Origin: Valencia hispanica
Taxonomy: Eukaryota; Chordata; Actinopteri; Cyprinodontiformes; Valenciidae
NCBI GenBank assembly: GCA_963556495.2
Contig: OY747713.1
Span: forward strand, 49,194,224-49,258,223
DNA length: 64,000 nt
Reading direction: 5' to 3'
The position numbers and the translations under genes are program-made. Below are positions 11,930 through 23,200 of this stretch, piece after piece (positions within the stretch are counted from its first letter, which is position 1; every line of letters begins with the position of its first letter). The notes below the pieces were generated by a model. The model did not search any database and was not told the DNA's origin. It saw nothing but the letters and a program-made list of their open reading frames with translations.

Positions 11930-12735
11930 CACTTAAGGCCTGACCAAAGATTTATTTGTTTTGAAAATGATAAAAATCTGACCACACTTTCATATCAATC
12001 TAGGTACATAGGAAAAATATACCGTATGTGCTCCATACTTTGTGCGGCGGATTAGTGTGGCAATACTTAGAACTTATAGGGTGAGTGAGGGATAAAAAAA
12101 AGGACAAATGCATAAGAAATTAATCTAGAATTAGATATAATTATGGATAAAGCAAACAGAAAAAGCAAATTAGTTGTGAGCTGTTCTTTAAGGCTTTGTT
12201 GACCAGGTGAGAGACCAGACCAGGATCTCTCAGGTCGTCAGACTAAAGAAAAAGGCTGGAGCTAATGCACTCCCACTGAGGAGCCAGGACGCACCTGAGA
12301 GGACACATCCAGGAGCAGCAAGCCAGAGTGGGTGCAGAACAGCGACGAGCTGACCACACAACCCACTTGAACCCTCTGCTGAGAGGTTTCCAACTTCAGC
12401 ACACCTGCACCATCCAGTGGCAGGGCAGCTTGAAGCGCAGAGCTGCCCAGCTGGGGCAGCAGGGTTCGAAGGAAAATAAGCTGAGACCCCTGCACAAAGA
12501 GTCAGAACAATCAACTGGTCTGCGTGCAGAATCCTGAGAGTTGTCAAACTCAAGCCTACTGAAGACATACACTGTTAGCTGCATAAGGGTGATTTGCTAG
12601 TAACCTCTCACCCTAAGTCATAGAAGAGCGAGCTGGACGAGCACAATTCCCGGCCAGAACAAGATGACTTGACTGCTGATCCGAAAAAGTTCCAGAGAAA
12701 AAGAACTCAAAATAGATGTGATTGTATAAGTGTGA
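11930..12735. other. Unassigned region after the retrovirus-like element
   Basis: Where a 3' LTR could be expected, no copy of the 6480-6778 sequence was found. The stretch 12230-12590 is GC-richer and open on both strands, without recognisable protein similarity. Confidence 0.3.
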
Positions 12736-12739
12736 TGCC

Positions 12740-15005
12740 TGACATTTTTCTTTATATGTGCGTGGGCACAAGGGCCTTCGATGCGTGGTTGGGGCTGGGG
12801 GCCTCCTTTACTAGCGGGAGGCTGTTACTACTGCTCTCCCCCTAGGGGGTGCACTTGGACGGGGGGTTGTGCTCAACCTCGGGGTCTAATGTCTTTTGTG
12901 CTCTGATAGTAGGCTAAATGTTATGGTGGGTATAGATCTTCTTCTGGGATGGGGCTGGGGGGACTGCACTTTTGTGCTCTGATAGTAGACCAAATGTTAG
13001 GCTGGGTATAGATCTTCTTCTGGGGTGGGGCTTGGTGGTGCAGCCATGGGCCCTTGGGTGCCCCAAGGTGGCCTCCCTCCCTTGGTGAATCTTGGTGAAC
13101 GGGGGTCCCTATTGGAGTAAGTTGGTTCCCTGGGAAGGCATTTTGTCCCCCAGTCCTTCCCTCCCCATCTCCGGACACCTCTGTGCGCCCGTTACACCAC
13201 TTTACCACTCATGTAGGTCCTTGGGGTGTAGGCAAGTCACTGTGGTTCGGGGAGGGGTTTCCATGTCGGCTACCCCGTGGCAGTCTGGGTCCCAATGTTT
13301 CTGCCTTCCCCACATCCCACCCCCCTGTTTTAAATGCACATTACGGCAACATGCATCAACACCATACTTTAGAGGGGGGATAGCGGTCCTTCCACATCTC
13401 TGTTCCCTATTGGCCATCAAGGGTTGGGGTCCGGGAGGAGGAACCGGCAGTCTGGTCAGGGCATGTGCTGGTGGCCTGCTTCACCACTGTGTGGGCTTTG
13501 GCAGTCTGCTTGTCTCCATCTTAGAGGGTAGGGGGACTATGGAGCTAGAATTGGGACTTTAGTGTTGTACCTGTAACTTTTAGTTTTGAACCTGTAACTT
13601 ATGATTTGTACCTGTAACTTATGATTTGTACTTGTAACTTATGATTTGTACTTGTAACTTGTGTTTGTACTTGTAACTTACATTTTGTAACTTGTACACA
13701 TTTAAAAAAATACAGGTTTCAAGTTTCAAGTTACAGGTTTCAAGTTTCAAGTTTCAAGTTACAAGTTTCAAGTTACAGATCATTTTTTACCATATTTGGT
13801 TTGCCTAGAAGAACCAATGAGTAGCTTGCTGATTTTGACCAACAAATCATGTTCCTGCTATTTCTATCCAGTCATGGCGAGAGGAAGGTAGGGCTCTGCA
13901 CTGCTTACAACCAAAATGATTACATTCACACTCTATCTGCAGCCACCACAGCCGCTTCAAACCACGCCCCCAGGTGACTCAGGCACAACTGAAGCAACAT
14001 GGCTGCTGCCGATCAGGTCTATCCAAGCAGGAGAAATCCGTCATGGCAGCTCTTCAGAGGGCTTCTCCCTCGGCGTCAACCCCTGGAATGATGGTAAGTT
14101 AAGCGTGTTTCCTTATGTATTTAGTTGTATACTTTTGAAAGTGCTAAAACATTATATTAAAGTTATTTTAGATTTGTTAACATATGTATTGCAAAGGCTG
14201 CAAATTCAGATAGGAGGAGGTGCTGTACTCAAATTTAAAATGTAGTTAATCCTTTACTCATAAAAATAGTTATAAGCATGTCCAGAAAGTATAACTGACT
14301 TTTGTCCACTGTGGTGTAAGTTTTGAGATTGATACATTTGCCTGAATTAAAGCTAAACTAAGAATAGCAAGGGAAACGTTACCATAGCAACGCTTAGGCA
14401 CACTCGACCCTGTAAATCTCTGATACGGAGTAACGTGAGGTTACAGACTTAAGTACATTCTTTATATTTTGTTAGAAAGTAAATTTGGTAAACATGAGCT
14501 CTGTTAATGTTAACACATGCAGATTCCCAGATCACACAAGGGTTACCAAATATGGTATAAAATGATCTGTAACTTGGAACTTGGAACTTGAAACCTGTAA
14601 CCTGTAACCTGTGACTTGAAACTTGAAACCTGAAACTTGAAACTTGAAACCTGTATTTTTAAAATGTGTACAAGTTACAAAACCTAAGTTACAAGTACAA
14701 AACACAAGTTACAAGTACAAATCATAAGTTACAAGTACAAACCATAAGTTACAGGTACAAAACTAAAAGTTACAGGTACAAAACTAAAGTCCCAATTCTA
14801 GCTCCATAGGGGACCACCTCCTGGGTCCGGAGGCTGGTTCCTCTGCTGGGGTATTGGAACCTGGACCTGGGAGTTTAGAGTATGTATGGGGAGTTTGAGT
14901 AAGTACAGCGTATTTTCTTGTGTGACTTGGTGTGCAGGTGAGAGTGTAGGTGTGTAAGAGGGAGGGAACATATGACTGTTTGTGTATTCCTGTGTATCCG
15001 TTGTC
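12740..15005 (+). mobile_element. L1/Tx1-type LINE 3' UTR fragment split by a palindromic element
   Basis: Segments 12740-13537 and 14809-15005 match, in order, the reverse complement of the L1 3' UTR around 62150-63400. Shared words include CCCACATCCCACCCC with TTTTAAATGCACATTA (13305-13345) and CTGGACCTGGGAG-like text after 14860. The two parts are continuous once the element 13538-14808 and one copy of GGGGAC are removed. The 5' half contains a local direct repeat (GGGTATAGATCTTCTTCTGG at 12928 and 13003). No coding sequence. Confidence 0.75.
13538..14808. mobile_element. Long-inverted-repeat (foldback) DNA element, non-autonomous
   Basis: Left arm 13538-13800 and right arm 14544-14808 are near-perfect inverted copies of about 264 bp. 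They start TATGGAGCTAGAATTGGGAC. Each arm contains, from outside in, five or six copies of a 20-bp unit (TTTGTACTTGTAACTTATGA) and a run of 7-bp units (CAAGTTT/CAAGTTA). The hexamer GGGGAC flanks both ends (13532-13537 and 14809-14814) and occurs once in the uninterrupted L1 3' UTR, so it is most likely a target duplication. The 740-bp centre has no transposase; a strong splice-donor-like ATGGTAAGTT lies at 14091. Superfamily unknown to me. Confidence 0.85.
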
Positions 15006-15227
15006 TAGTTTACATAACCATCAATGATTATGATCAATAATTTAATATTATTATAGTTATTGATGAAGTTCAAGTTTTAATCTATTAACTCATTAACTCT
15101 ATTAATCTCATGTTTGGAGAATCAGCTTCTCCACAAAAAGTGTTTGAAATCCCAGACACCCAGTCTCTTCTGAAAATTATAAGTTCAAAACGCCATGGAC
15201 AATATCTGTACACATACACCAAGTAAT

Positions 15228-15370
15228 CACAGAAAACTTCTCTTTAAGCTAAGGGGAATTTATTAAGAAAATAGATCAACCTTACAGCCAAAACATTTCG
15301 TCAATAATTCCCATCTAATCTAATGCATGCAACTAACTACTACCAATCTTAGAAAATGAATATTATGTGG
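15228..15370 (-). repeat. Fragment of the same LTR family as 5085-6156
   Basis: About 130 bp match the terminal part of the LTR at 5085 in the same orientation, sharing TTAAGCTAAGGGGAATT and AATAATTCCCATCTA. Similarity fades after about 15370, although a CTCCAGGGG stretch near 15530 recalls 5300. Truncated remnant. Confidence 0.65.
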
Positions 15371-15529
15371 ATGGAACAAACAAAAATAACAGGAAATCCC
15401 TTCAAAACACTGTTTGTTATAAAAAGGGAGGGGGAAAGTCATGCACTAGTTCTTCCCGTAGGTAGGACAAAGACATGTGCAGATGTGGATGCTAAAGGAG
15501 GTTAGCCACAGGGAGGTGGGAAATCCCTC

Positions 15530-17285
15530 GCTCCAGGGGTGCTGGCTGGTCTTGGTCTGAGGATGCTATTCAACACTCATATTGAGAAACCTTATATGCA
15601 CCAGCATGCTAATACACACAAACACAGGTGTGGGGATTCTGGTGTTTACAAATGCATTCTTGGGCTTAGATTGCAATTACTAAATCTTGTAATAATTGGT
15701 ACCATTAGCTTTTCAGTGACGCTGTTATTGTATTTATATATCTATTTGTGGGTTGTAGTTGTGTAGTTTTCGGTTTGCATTGTTTGATTTGTCTTGTCAT
15801 TTCTTTTTTACCTCTCCCTGCCGTCCTCCGGGTGAGAATGGGATGTTTTCTTGTGTCTTCTTTGTTCCCCTTCTATCGTGTTTGATTAGTGCTAAAATCT
15901 GCACGCATAAAAATCATAATTAGCGAGCATAAAGACCACTCTACGCGCTCGCGATCACTCACAACGCGCTCGCCGTCTCTCCCTGTGCCTTCTGCTCGCT
16001 CGCCCTTGCTGAGTTTTTGCACTTTGGGGGCAGGCATTGAATAGACGGACCCCCAACCCTCCTCCTTTCTGAATGGCCACTACTGTCTCTAGGTCGGAGC
16101 CAGTCCGAGGCAGAGTAGGGCAAGTCATCATTGCGGTTGGTGGCAGAATTTAATAGCAGATCGAAATGTCAGATAAAAAAAAGATAGATATCTAAAAAAG
16201 ATAGTGCTTGGGGTGACTCTGCTTGTATCAGGTGAGAACAAAGCCTGTCTCCTATTAGACATTCTCTGGTGAGAACGAGGGCCAGGAAGTTTTCTACATG
16301 GTTGCTGGACACTTTAACAATGGCAAATTGATATTTTAGACGCAATGGTTTTTGTCACCAAATATCCATGGCAACCAGGGTAAACAACATCTGTGACAAT
16401 GTATAAGCTACAATCAAACACTTTTTACTTTGGTGACTTATGTGAAACTCATAAACATACCTCCCACAAAAAAAAAAAATCCTACTACCCCACTGGTTCC
16501 GTCATAAAATCAAATCACATCAAAAGGAAATCTGAGTCTTGAACTGTGTAAGACTAACTTGCTCAGCCATGATAGCCCCTTGAAAATATTTTTTTCCCCA
16601 GGAAACTGCCAGATCTCCTTCACCGTGATCCGACCACTATAACGGAAGGTTATGAGAATGTTATGTATTGGGACAGCAATTTTTCGTGACAACTTTAAAC
16701 GTAGCCACTGCTATTATAGCCTAGCATTGCATATCTGTCTGTTCCTCAACTTAGATCTTTTTTCTCTGACATCTCGATCCACTATGATGACCCGCCCTAC
16801 TCTGCCTCGGATTGGCTCTGACCTGGAGACAGTAGTGGCCAATCAGAAAGGAGGGGGGTTTCGGGGCCGTCTATTTAATGCCCGCCCCCAAAGTGCCAAA
16901 ACTCAGCAAAGGCGAGCGCGTAGACAGCACAGAGAGACCACGAGCGCACAGACAGTGACGGCAAGCACGCAGACAGTGACATCGAGCGTGCAGAGAGTGA
17001 CGGCGAGCGCGTATAGAGAGACCGCGTATAAAGAGATCCGGAGCGCGTATAGAGAGACCGCGTATAAAGAGATCGCGAGCGCGTATAGAGAGACCGCGAG
17101 CGGGCAGAGTGGACTTTATGCACGCTAATTATAGTTTTAACGCGCTCGGATTTTCGCACTAAATTGAAGCAATACCCTTCCTCTCTTGTATCTTCAACTT
17201 ACCCTCTCCCTCTTAACTCTTTTTCCTACCTCTCGTCACCTTCTTTCTTTCTTCCCCTTAATTTTCCGTCTCCTTATCCTGTATA
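15530..17285 (+). mobile_element. L1/Tx1-type LINE 3' UTR fragment split by a second palindromic element
   Basis: Parts 15575-15886 and 17162-17285 join to give the distal L1 3' UTR (GAGAAACCTTATATGCACCA, then the pyrimidine-rich tract ending CTTAATTTTCCGTCTCC). The piece ends before the AATAAAG and abuts an L1 ORF2 fragment in the opposite orientation at 17288. Confidence 0.8.
15887..17161. mobile_element. Long-terminal-inverted-repeat DNA element, non-autonomous
   Basis: The left end TAGTGCTAAAATC and right end GATTTTCGCACTA are inverted copies. Inverted similarity continues inward through CATAATTAGCG-CATAAAG-CCACTCT, TTGCTGAGTTTT-GCACTTTGGGGGC, CTCCTTTCTGA-TGGCCACTACTGTCTC and CCGAGGCAGAGTAGGGC. 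This gives arms of about 255 bp (left, to 16140) and 375 bp (right, from 16787). The right arm is longer because it has extra 21-bp and 36-bp GAGCGCG-type tandem units (16915-17105). The 640-bp centre encodes nothing recognisable. No clean target duplication was seen (TTGA is shared near both ends). A hAT- or Zisupton-like origin is possible but unproven. Confidence 0.8.
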
Positions 17286-17287
17286 TT

Positions 17288-18135
17288 TTAGACAGCAATT
17301 GGGGGGTTGAGATAAAAAAAATCTAAAACTCTTGCTGGCATTTGTAACTCAACCATGTTGAACCTCAATTTACCTTTAATCATAGATTTTATTTGTTGAT
17401 ATTCTAAAAATGTATTTTGTGAATCCCATATTGTGTAATGTATTAAATGGGATAAAGTCTGTTCCTTCAAATATGTGTTCCAGGTATTCAATTCTTTTAC
17501 TCCCCTAGTCTGTAAAGGTATTATAAATTCTTTTTCAGGATGTCGGAGTTATTCCAGATGGGTGTGCGTCTGCATGGGTTAGGTGAGGACTCTGTCATTT
17601 TTAGAAACTCCCACCATGCTCGCTGAGAGGAGCCGATATTAATGCTTTTAAAGCCTTTGTGTCGTTTTATATTTAAGCTTATAAATGGTAGGTCAGACCA
17701 TTTTTAATCTTATTGCATAATGTCTGTTTTTATGTCTATCCAGGACACATGAAGGTACTATGTTTTAACCATCTTGAGATGCATTGGAGCCTGTTGTCTT
17801 AAGAAATAATGATGAAAGTTCGGTAGATCTAGACCTCCTTCATCTATGGTCTTCTCTAATGTTTTTATGCCAATACTTGGGGGTTTATCTTTCCAAAGAA
17901 GTTTAGAGACAGAAGAGTACAGAGATCTAAACCAATCCGGTGATGGTTTGCTTGGGATAATTGAGAAATAATTGATTCTGGGCAAAACCATAATTTTTAT
18001 TGATGCAACCCTTCCCATAAGTAATATGGGTAGGAATTTCTAACAAGATCATCTTCCACTTTTTTAAAAAGTGAAATGTAGTTTAGCTCTGTTAAATATG
18101 CAAGTCTTGGTGAGACATTGATACCTAAATATGTA
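17288..18135 (-). pseudogene. L1/Tx1-type ORF2 C-terminal fragment
   Basis: Minus-strand frames match the region following the reverse transcriptase domain of L1-clade ORF2. The piece 17758-18018 opens with GRVASIKIMVLPRINYF and continues FRSLYSSVSKLLWKDKPP and EGGLDLPNFHHYFLRQQ; these WKDKPP and GGL-LPN-F-Y words are typical of the family. The piece 17288-17491 starts WNTYLKEQTLSHL, further toward the C-terminus. Stops lie between them. Both ends are truncated, and the distal end touches a plus-strand L1 tail. Confidence 0.75.
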
Positions 18136-18858
18136 ATATTCCCTGTGCAGGGTCACAGGTCAGCCCTTTCCACTGTGCAGTAAAATCTCAGGGTCTGGCA
18201 CAACAAGTAGAGGCAGAAGAAAATGAGCCAAGGAGCAGTAGAAGCTATCTGTATTGAGAAGTTGCAGATCATTCGAGGCTCAGAGGAGTCTTCTGCAACC
18301 TTTATCTAAGTGGACAATGAAAGTAAAACACTTATTGAAAAGAGGAATCTTTAAATGACTTTTTAAACACATTCTCTTTATTCACATTGCATGCCAGATC
18401 AACTGTTTTAGACTTGAAACTTGGTAAAACTCGTGACCAAGTGACGGAAATTTCAACTGGAAACAGCCAGACTAAAAAGATGAAGAAGTAGTATTCAAAA
18501 TATCTGCTAAAGGTTTTGGTCTTATTTTGTTGCACTGTGGACGACAAAACTGGAATAAAGCTGTCATTGGGGAATGCCCCCCAGCACCAGCAGGATGGGG
18601 TGTGGCCACAACGAAGGCTTGGCTGGTTTTATTGTTCTACCACAATCATTTTAATCCTATCATGGTTATTTCAAAATCCAGATATTAAACTCTGACATCA
18701 GTCTCATTCTATGTTAAGTTACATCCGATTTAACCCACTCTTCAACAGCAAATATGTCACAAATATATTAATTGAGAGCCGAGAAAGAACAGACCCTTGT
18801 AATGCTACAGCAAGGCCTGAAACTAATAGAAGCACCGGTTCATTGTTACACTCTAAAG
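18136..18858. other. Unassigned spacer
   Basis: No element or gene recognised. Short open frames have no recognisable motif. Confidence 0.35.
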
Positions 18859-19479
18859 CAGGGGTTCTCTACCTTTTGCAAGCTGGGTCGCCCCAAAGCT
18901 GGTTCATTGCAGTTTTTGTGTGAAGGCATTCACTTTGTCTGCAAGGACCAAAATATGAGTTTCGCAGCCTTGCAAAGACAGGTTACGGCCATTCAAGCAG
19001 TCAAATATATCGATCAAATAGGACAGAGACGCAAGCTTCGCCAGATCTGATTTGATTTCTGTTAAAAAACCACTTCACCTCCTTTCGCAGCTCATACAAC
19101 CGCTGTAACACCCACCCCCTGGAGAGCCAGCGAACTTCAGTGTGCAGAAGCAGCTGTTCGTGCCCTAAACCCATCTCCTGGCAGAGGACCCCAAACAAGC
19201 GAGAGTTTAGCTGCCGTGATTTGATGAGATTGATCATTTTCACAGATTGGTTCAGCACGGAGTCAAAGAGAGCCGGCATTTTTTTCGCGATGGACCGTGC
19301 AATGTGTCCATTTCACAAGTGGAGCTACTGGCTGAACACGAGCAGCTATGCCAGGCTCACACCCCGTCATTCCCTGCGCACCATCCGTGGATAGGCCAAC
19401 GCAACCCATTTTTATTTTTCAGCTTTTTTTCCTCCCATCCTGTAGCCTAATCGCACCCCCCACCGGTTGAGAACCACCG
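18859..19479 (-). mobile_element. hAT-type transposon, internal-deletion derivative with target duplication
   Basis: The ends CAGGGGTTCTCTACC and GGTTGAGAACCACCG are imperfect inverted repeats of the common vertebrate hAT type. CTCTAAAG (18851-18858) and CTCTAAAT (19480-19487) flank it, an 8-bp duplication with one mismatch, as hAT transposases make. The interior retains a minus-strand fragment (19001-19279) reading INLIKSRQLNSRLFGVLCQE and LLLHTEVRWLSRG, matching the central part of hAT transposases related to the domesticated ZBED5/SCAND3/GTF2IRD2 group. The rest of the transposase is gone. About 620 bp remain. Confidence 0.9.
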
Positions 19480-19910
19480 CTCTAAATCAATGTGTATAAA
19501 TTTACTGAACAGCAGTGAATTCCATAAAATGTATTCTTTCATTTTCATATGCATGAAGGTAAGTACGGAGAATTAACATTTCATTTTCATTTAACAGGAA
19601 GTTGAACTACATTTTTTTCTATTTTAAACAAAGGGTCTCAATTTGTGTTTTTAAGATATTTGTTGATATGTGATAAAACAATGTAAAAATACACATAAAA
19701 GATTTTTTTTATTCTTATGTTTTTTTATTTAAAAAATGACATTACTGTATTTTCTGTTAAAGTTAATGTAAAGCAAGACATGGCTGGGGAGTTGCACACA
19801 TTTGTTTCTTCAGAATATTCACCTCAAACAGCAAAAGAAATCTGTGAGTTGCTTCATTTTATGTAAGGCGAGTACATTTTCCAGTTGTTTTTTATCTCAT
19901 AAAATGTTAT

Positions 19911-19916
19911 TTTATT
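19911..19916 (-). promoter_or_regulatory. Candidate poly(A) signal of the S100-family gene
   Basis: AATAAA on the minus strand, about 200 bases past the stop codon at 20119-20121. The 3' UTR would span roughly 19895-20118. Confidence 0.5.
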
Positions 19917-20118
19917 TCCATGACAATGACAGAGAAGTGATAATTACTACACAGAGATTACACGATTTTATAATTAACCTTGATAAGGCATGGAAACCAT
20001 ATGTTACGGTCAAAATAAGATTGAGCATCTGTTATTCTGCTTAATATGTAAGTATGACAGTTAGGTACATTTTTGAACTTAAGACGGAAAGCTTGCTGAT
20101 GAGCTGAGAGCCTGCCCT

Positions 20119-20286
20119 TCACAGGAGGATGCAGCTGCATGATGAACCCGCCCGGCTGAGGATATTATGCTGGCTGGAGGCTACTGACTCGATTAGGCTC
20201 CAGAAGTGTTTGAAAGAGATGCCCTCGCCTTCTCCTACACCCATCTTCCGCAGAATCTCTCCCAGTCCTTGTTCTGTGTTGACCCC
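20119..20286 (-). CDS. S100-family gene, exon 3 (second EF-hand region and C-terminus)
   Basis: Preceded on the minus strand by a polypyrimidine tract and CACACAG. Opens [16 protein letters not shown] and stops at TGA 20119-20121 after CSCILL. The intron before it (20287-26404) is 6.1 kb and holds a SINE, an L2 LINE split by a Tc1, and a Tc1 remnant. Confidence 0.85.
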   Translation of the reverse strand, partial: GVNTEQGLGEILRKMGVGEGEGISFKHFWSLIESVASSQHNILSRAGSSCSCILL

Positions 20287-23200
20287 CTGTGTGAAGAGAA
20301 CAACATAAACATTTAAATATCAAGCCACTAATCAGAGCTTTACAGCAAAAAAACAAGCTCCAATATGCTTTTTCTTCAGCACTGGAGTCTTGTAGGGTGA
20401 TTGTGAATCAAGGCGTTGGCAGGTGAGTTTGCTTTTTGATTTATCTAAGCAAAATGAACTTTGAAATTCTGGGTTTTTCAGAAGCTCTTTTCAAATGATC
20501 TTTGGCTTTTGGAAATGTTTTCTAAATATTGTTCTGACTTTCTTTACAGTTAGAATTCATATATAGAGCAAGGTGGGTAAAGTGCTTTACTTTTCCCATC
20601 ATTACATTCTTCTTCTTCTTGCACATTATCTTGGTAGTAAGAAACATTTTTATGGGTCATTGACTAGGACTAAATCATCTGATACAAATTTGCTACAAGC
20701 AGGATAGCTGATGTATGGGCTTTCAATGGCAATTTTACAAGCTTTCAAGTCCAATAATTATGACCTATGTCATTCCACCCTATTACATCTACATTTATGG
20801 ACTAATTTGTGTGGATTTGGTTGTTATTGATATCTGGTGTGAATTTTGTGTCAAAAACCAACAAGAAATATATGGAGGGCTGCACAGTGCACAGTCGGTA
20901 GCACTGTTGCCTTGCAGCAAGAAGGCCCTGGTTTGAATCTCAGTCTGGAGTCTTTCTGCATGGAGTTTGCATGGGTTCCCTCTGGGTACTCCGGCTTCCT
21001 CCCACAGTCTAAAAACGTGATTGATTAATTGGTCTCTCTAAATTGCCCTTATGATTGTGTGTGTGCATAGTTGTTTGCTCTGTATGTCTCTGTGTTGCCC
21101 TGCGATAGACTGGTGACCTGTCCATGGTGTACCCTGCCTTTTGCACTGTGACTGCTTGAGATAGGCACCAGCCCCCCGCAAGCCTGCAGAGGATGGGTGG
21201 GTATAGATAATGGATGGATGAAGTATATGTATTGAGAAAAACAATAATGTTCTTTAGATCTATCTATCTATGTACGTTTCTTTAACTAGGGAAAAAAACT
21301 TGACATCCCGATATACTCCAAACTAGGACAAGCAGAGGGAATGTTTGTGTAGAGTTTGATAACAAATTCTGGGTTCTGACCTTTATGTGGGTGGTTTTCT
21401 GTCATTACCATCTACCTACACATTACTGCTGTAAGTACATTCTTTCATGGAAACTGTATTCAGTCATGATGGTGGCCTTTGTCAAAATGAAAAATGCACA
21501 CTGTTAAAATGGTTAAAGACCAACACATCAAGTTCAAAGTTTTATTTCTGAATTCTCCAGATTTCAGTCAGCCTTGAATACGTATGTGTGAAATGCTTGA
21601 CAGGTTTATTGGTGAAGGCCCTACTTCAGTTTCAGGATGCATCCAGAATCTGGTACTGACTGCTTGGAACCAGATTCCCAAGAAAACTTACAGAGATTCG
21701 TCGCAGTTTAATAAGTTAATGTTTAAGAGCCAAAGAGGGGCCTACTCAATGTCAGGTGCGTAGTCCAATATTGTGTTTAAATGGTGTTTGTAAATAATTT
21801 GAAACACTAAATAAACCAGTTACACCATCAAGTCCCTGTTCCTACAAATATCTGGTTACAACCCTAAAACAGATGGAAACTTCTTAAATTTGAAAGTGTT
21901 AAAAATGTTTAATGCACTACCTTTGTTTCTATGGAGCTTAATTTAAACATTCAGGTAGTGGTAAACTTCTTTAAAATGTTTATTTTCAAAAACACTAAAC
22001 ATAAAGTAATTTAACAAAGGGTACAAAACATGTTAGTGTTCATCCAAACGCCAGCATCAGTTTTAAGTGTAAACAGGAAATCTCTCTGGCATTTACCAAA
22101 CAAAGAAGGACATCATGTGACCCCATGCAGTCACATAACTACTGGGAGTTGTAGTTTTTTTTCCCATTTATTTTTATTTGACTGAGAAGGATGTTCCAGG
22201 ATTTCAAGGTGGTACTGCCTATGACCTACGTACTTCAACAATCCAGTAATCCTAAAAAAGCTAATAGAGTTTGAAGTAGCTGTCTTATAAACAAAGTATA
22301 GTTCAAAACAATGATTCTTCCTGCTTTAAATTCAGGCACCAATTAGTATGAAGTGTTTTAACCTCCTGAGACCCGGGGAAAAAAAGTTTTTTGATTGTTA
22401 TTTTTTTCACATAAATCAGGTGCTGGGGCAGTAAAAAAAAACATTGCAAAGATTGTTTTGTCTTTGCCTTGTTTTGTTTTGATTTTACAACATGTACAAC
22501 AGGACTTTGTTTATAACATAAATAGCTATATTAAATGGCTAATTATGAAGATGGAAAGCTTGCCTGAAATCTTTGTGAACATTATATCAACACATATAGA
22601 ACATATTTTTATCAATAAATGTATGAAAAGTATTTACACACTCTGATGTTTGACCTGTTTTATTGCTTTTAAAAATCAATAATGATCAACATAATTTTTT
22701 TTGACAAGACAATACAAATAAACTTAAATGTCAAAGTGAAAACTGATTTCTACAAGCTAATGACAATTACATTAAATGGCTTCCTAACAATGACAAACCG
22801 TTTTGATGATACTCAGCTTTACATTACAATGTCACAGGTGACTTTGAACCCATTCAAACCCTAAATCAATGCATCGACCAAATAAATGGAAGGATGTGCC
22901 ATAACTTTCTCCAGCTGAAAAGAAACAAAACAGAAGTAATTATTTTTGGACCTAAAGAGGAACGATCAAGAGTCAGCACACAGCTTCAATTAATACAGCT
23001 AGAAACTACTGATCAGGCCCGAAACCTAGGAGTAGTAATGGACTCAGACCTGAACCTCCAGGGTCATATACAGGCAATCACAAGGTCAGCCTTCTATCAC
23101 CTGAAGAACATTTCTAGGATTAAAGGACTGATGTTGCAACAAGTCCTCGAAAAACTCATACATTTTTTAAAATCTTCAGTCGGATTGATTACTGCAACAG

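Noticed and set aside
12230..12590. An exon with overlapping frames on both strands
   Set aside because: GC-richer composition explains the open frames; no conserved words or splice sites in a consistent phase were seen.
13560..13800. A CRISPR-like array from the regular 20-bp repeats
   Set aside because: Units are contiguous without spacers, form one arm of an inverted repeat, and the DNA is vertebrate.
16652..17159. Repetitive Arg/Thr-rich protein (RETAYKEIRSAYRET type)
   Set aside because: A translation of the tandem units in the right arm of the palindromic element; no counterpart in the left arm.
22358..22640. A piggyBac-type MITE starting TTAACCTCCTGAGACCC
   Set aside because: No matching inverted end followed by TTAA was found within the next few hundred bases.
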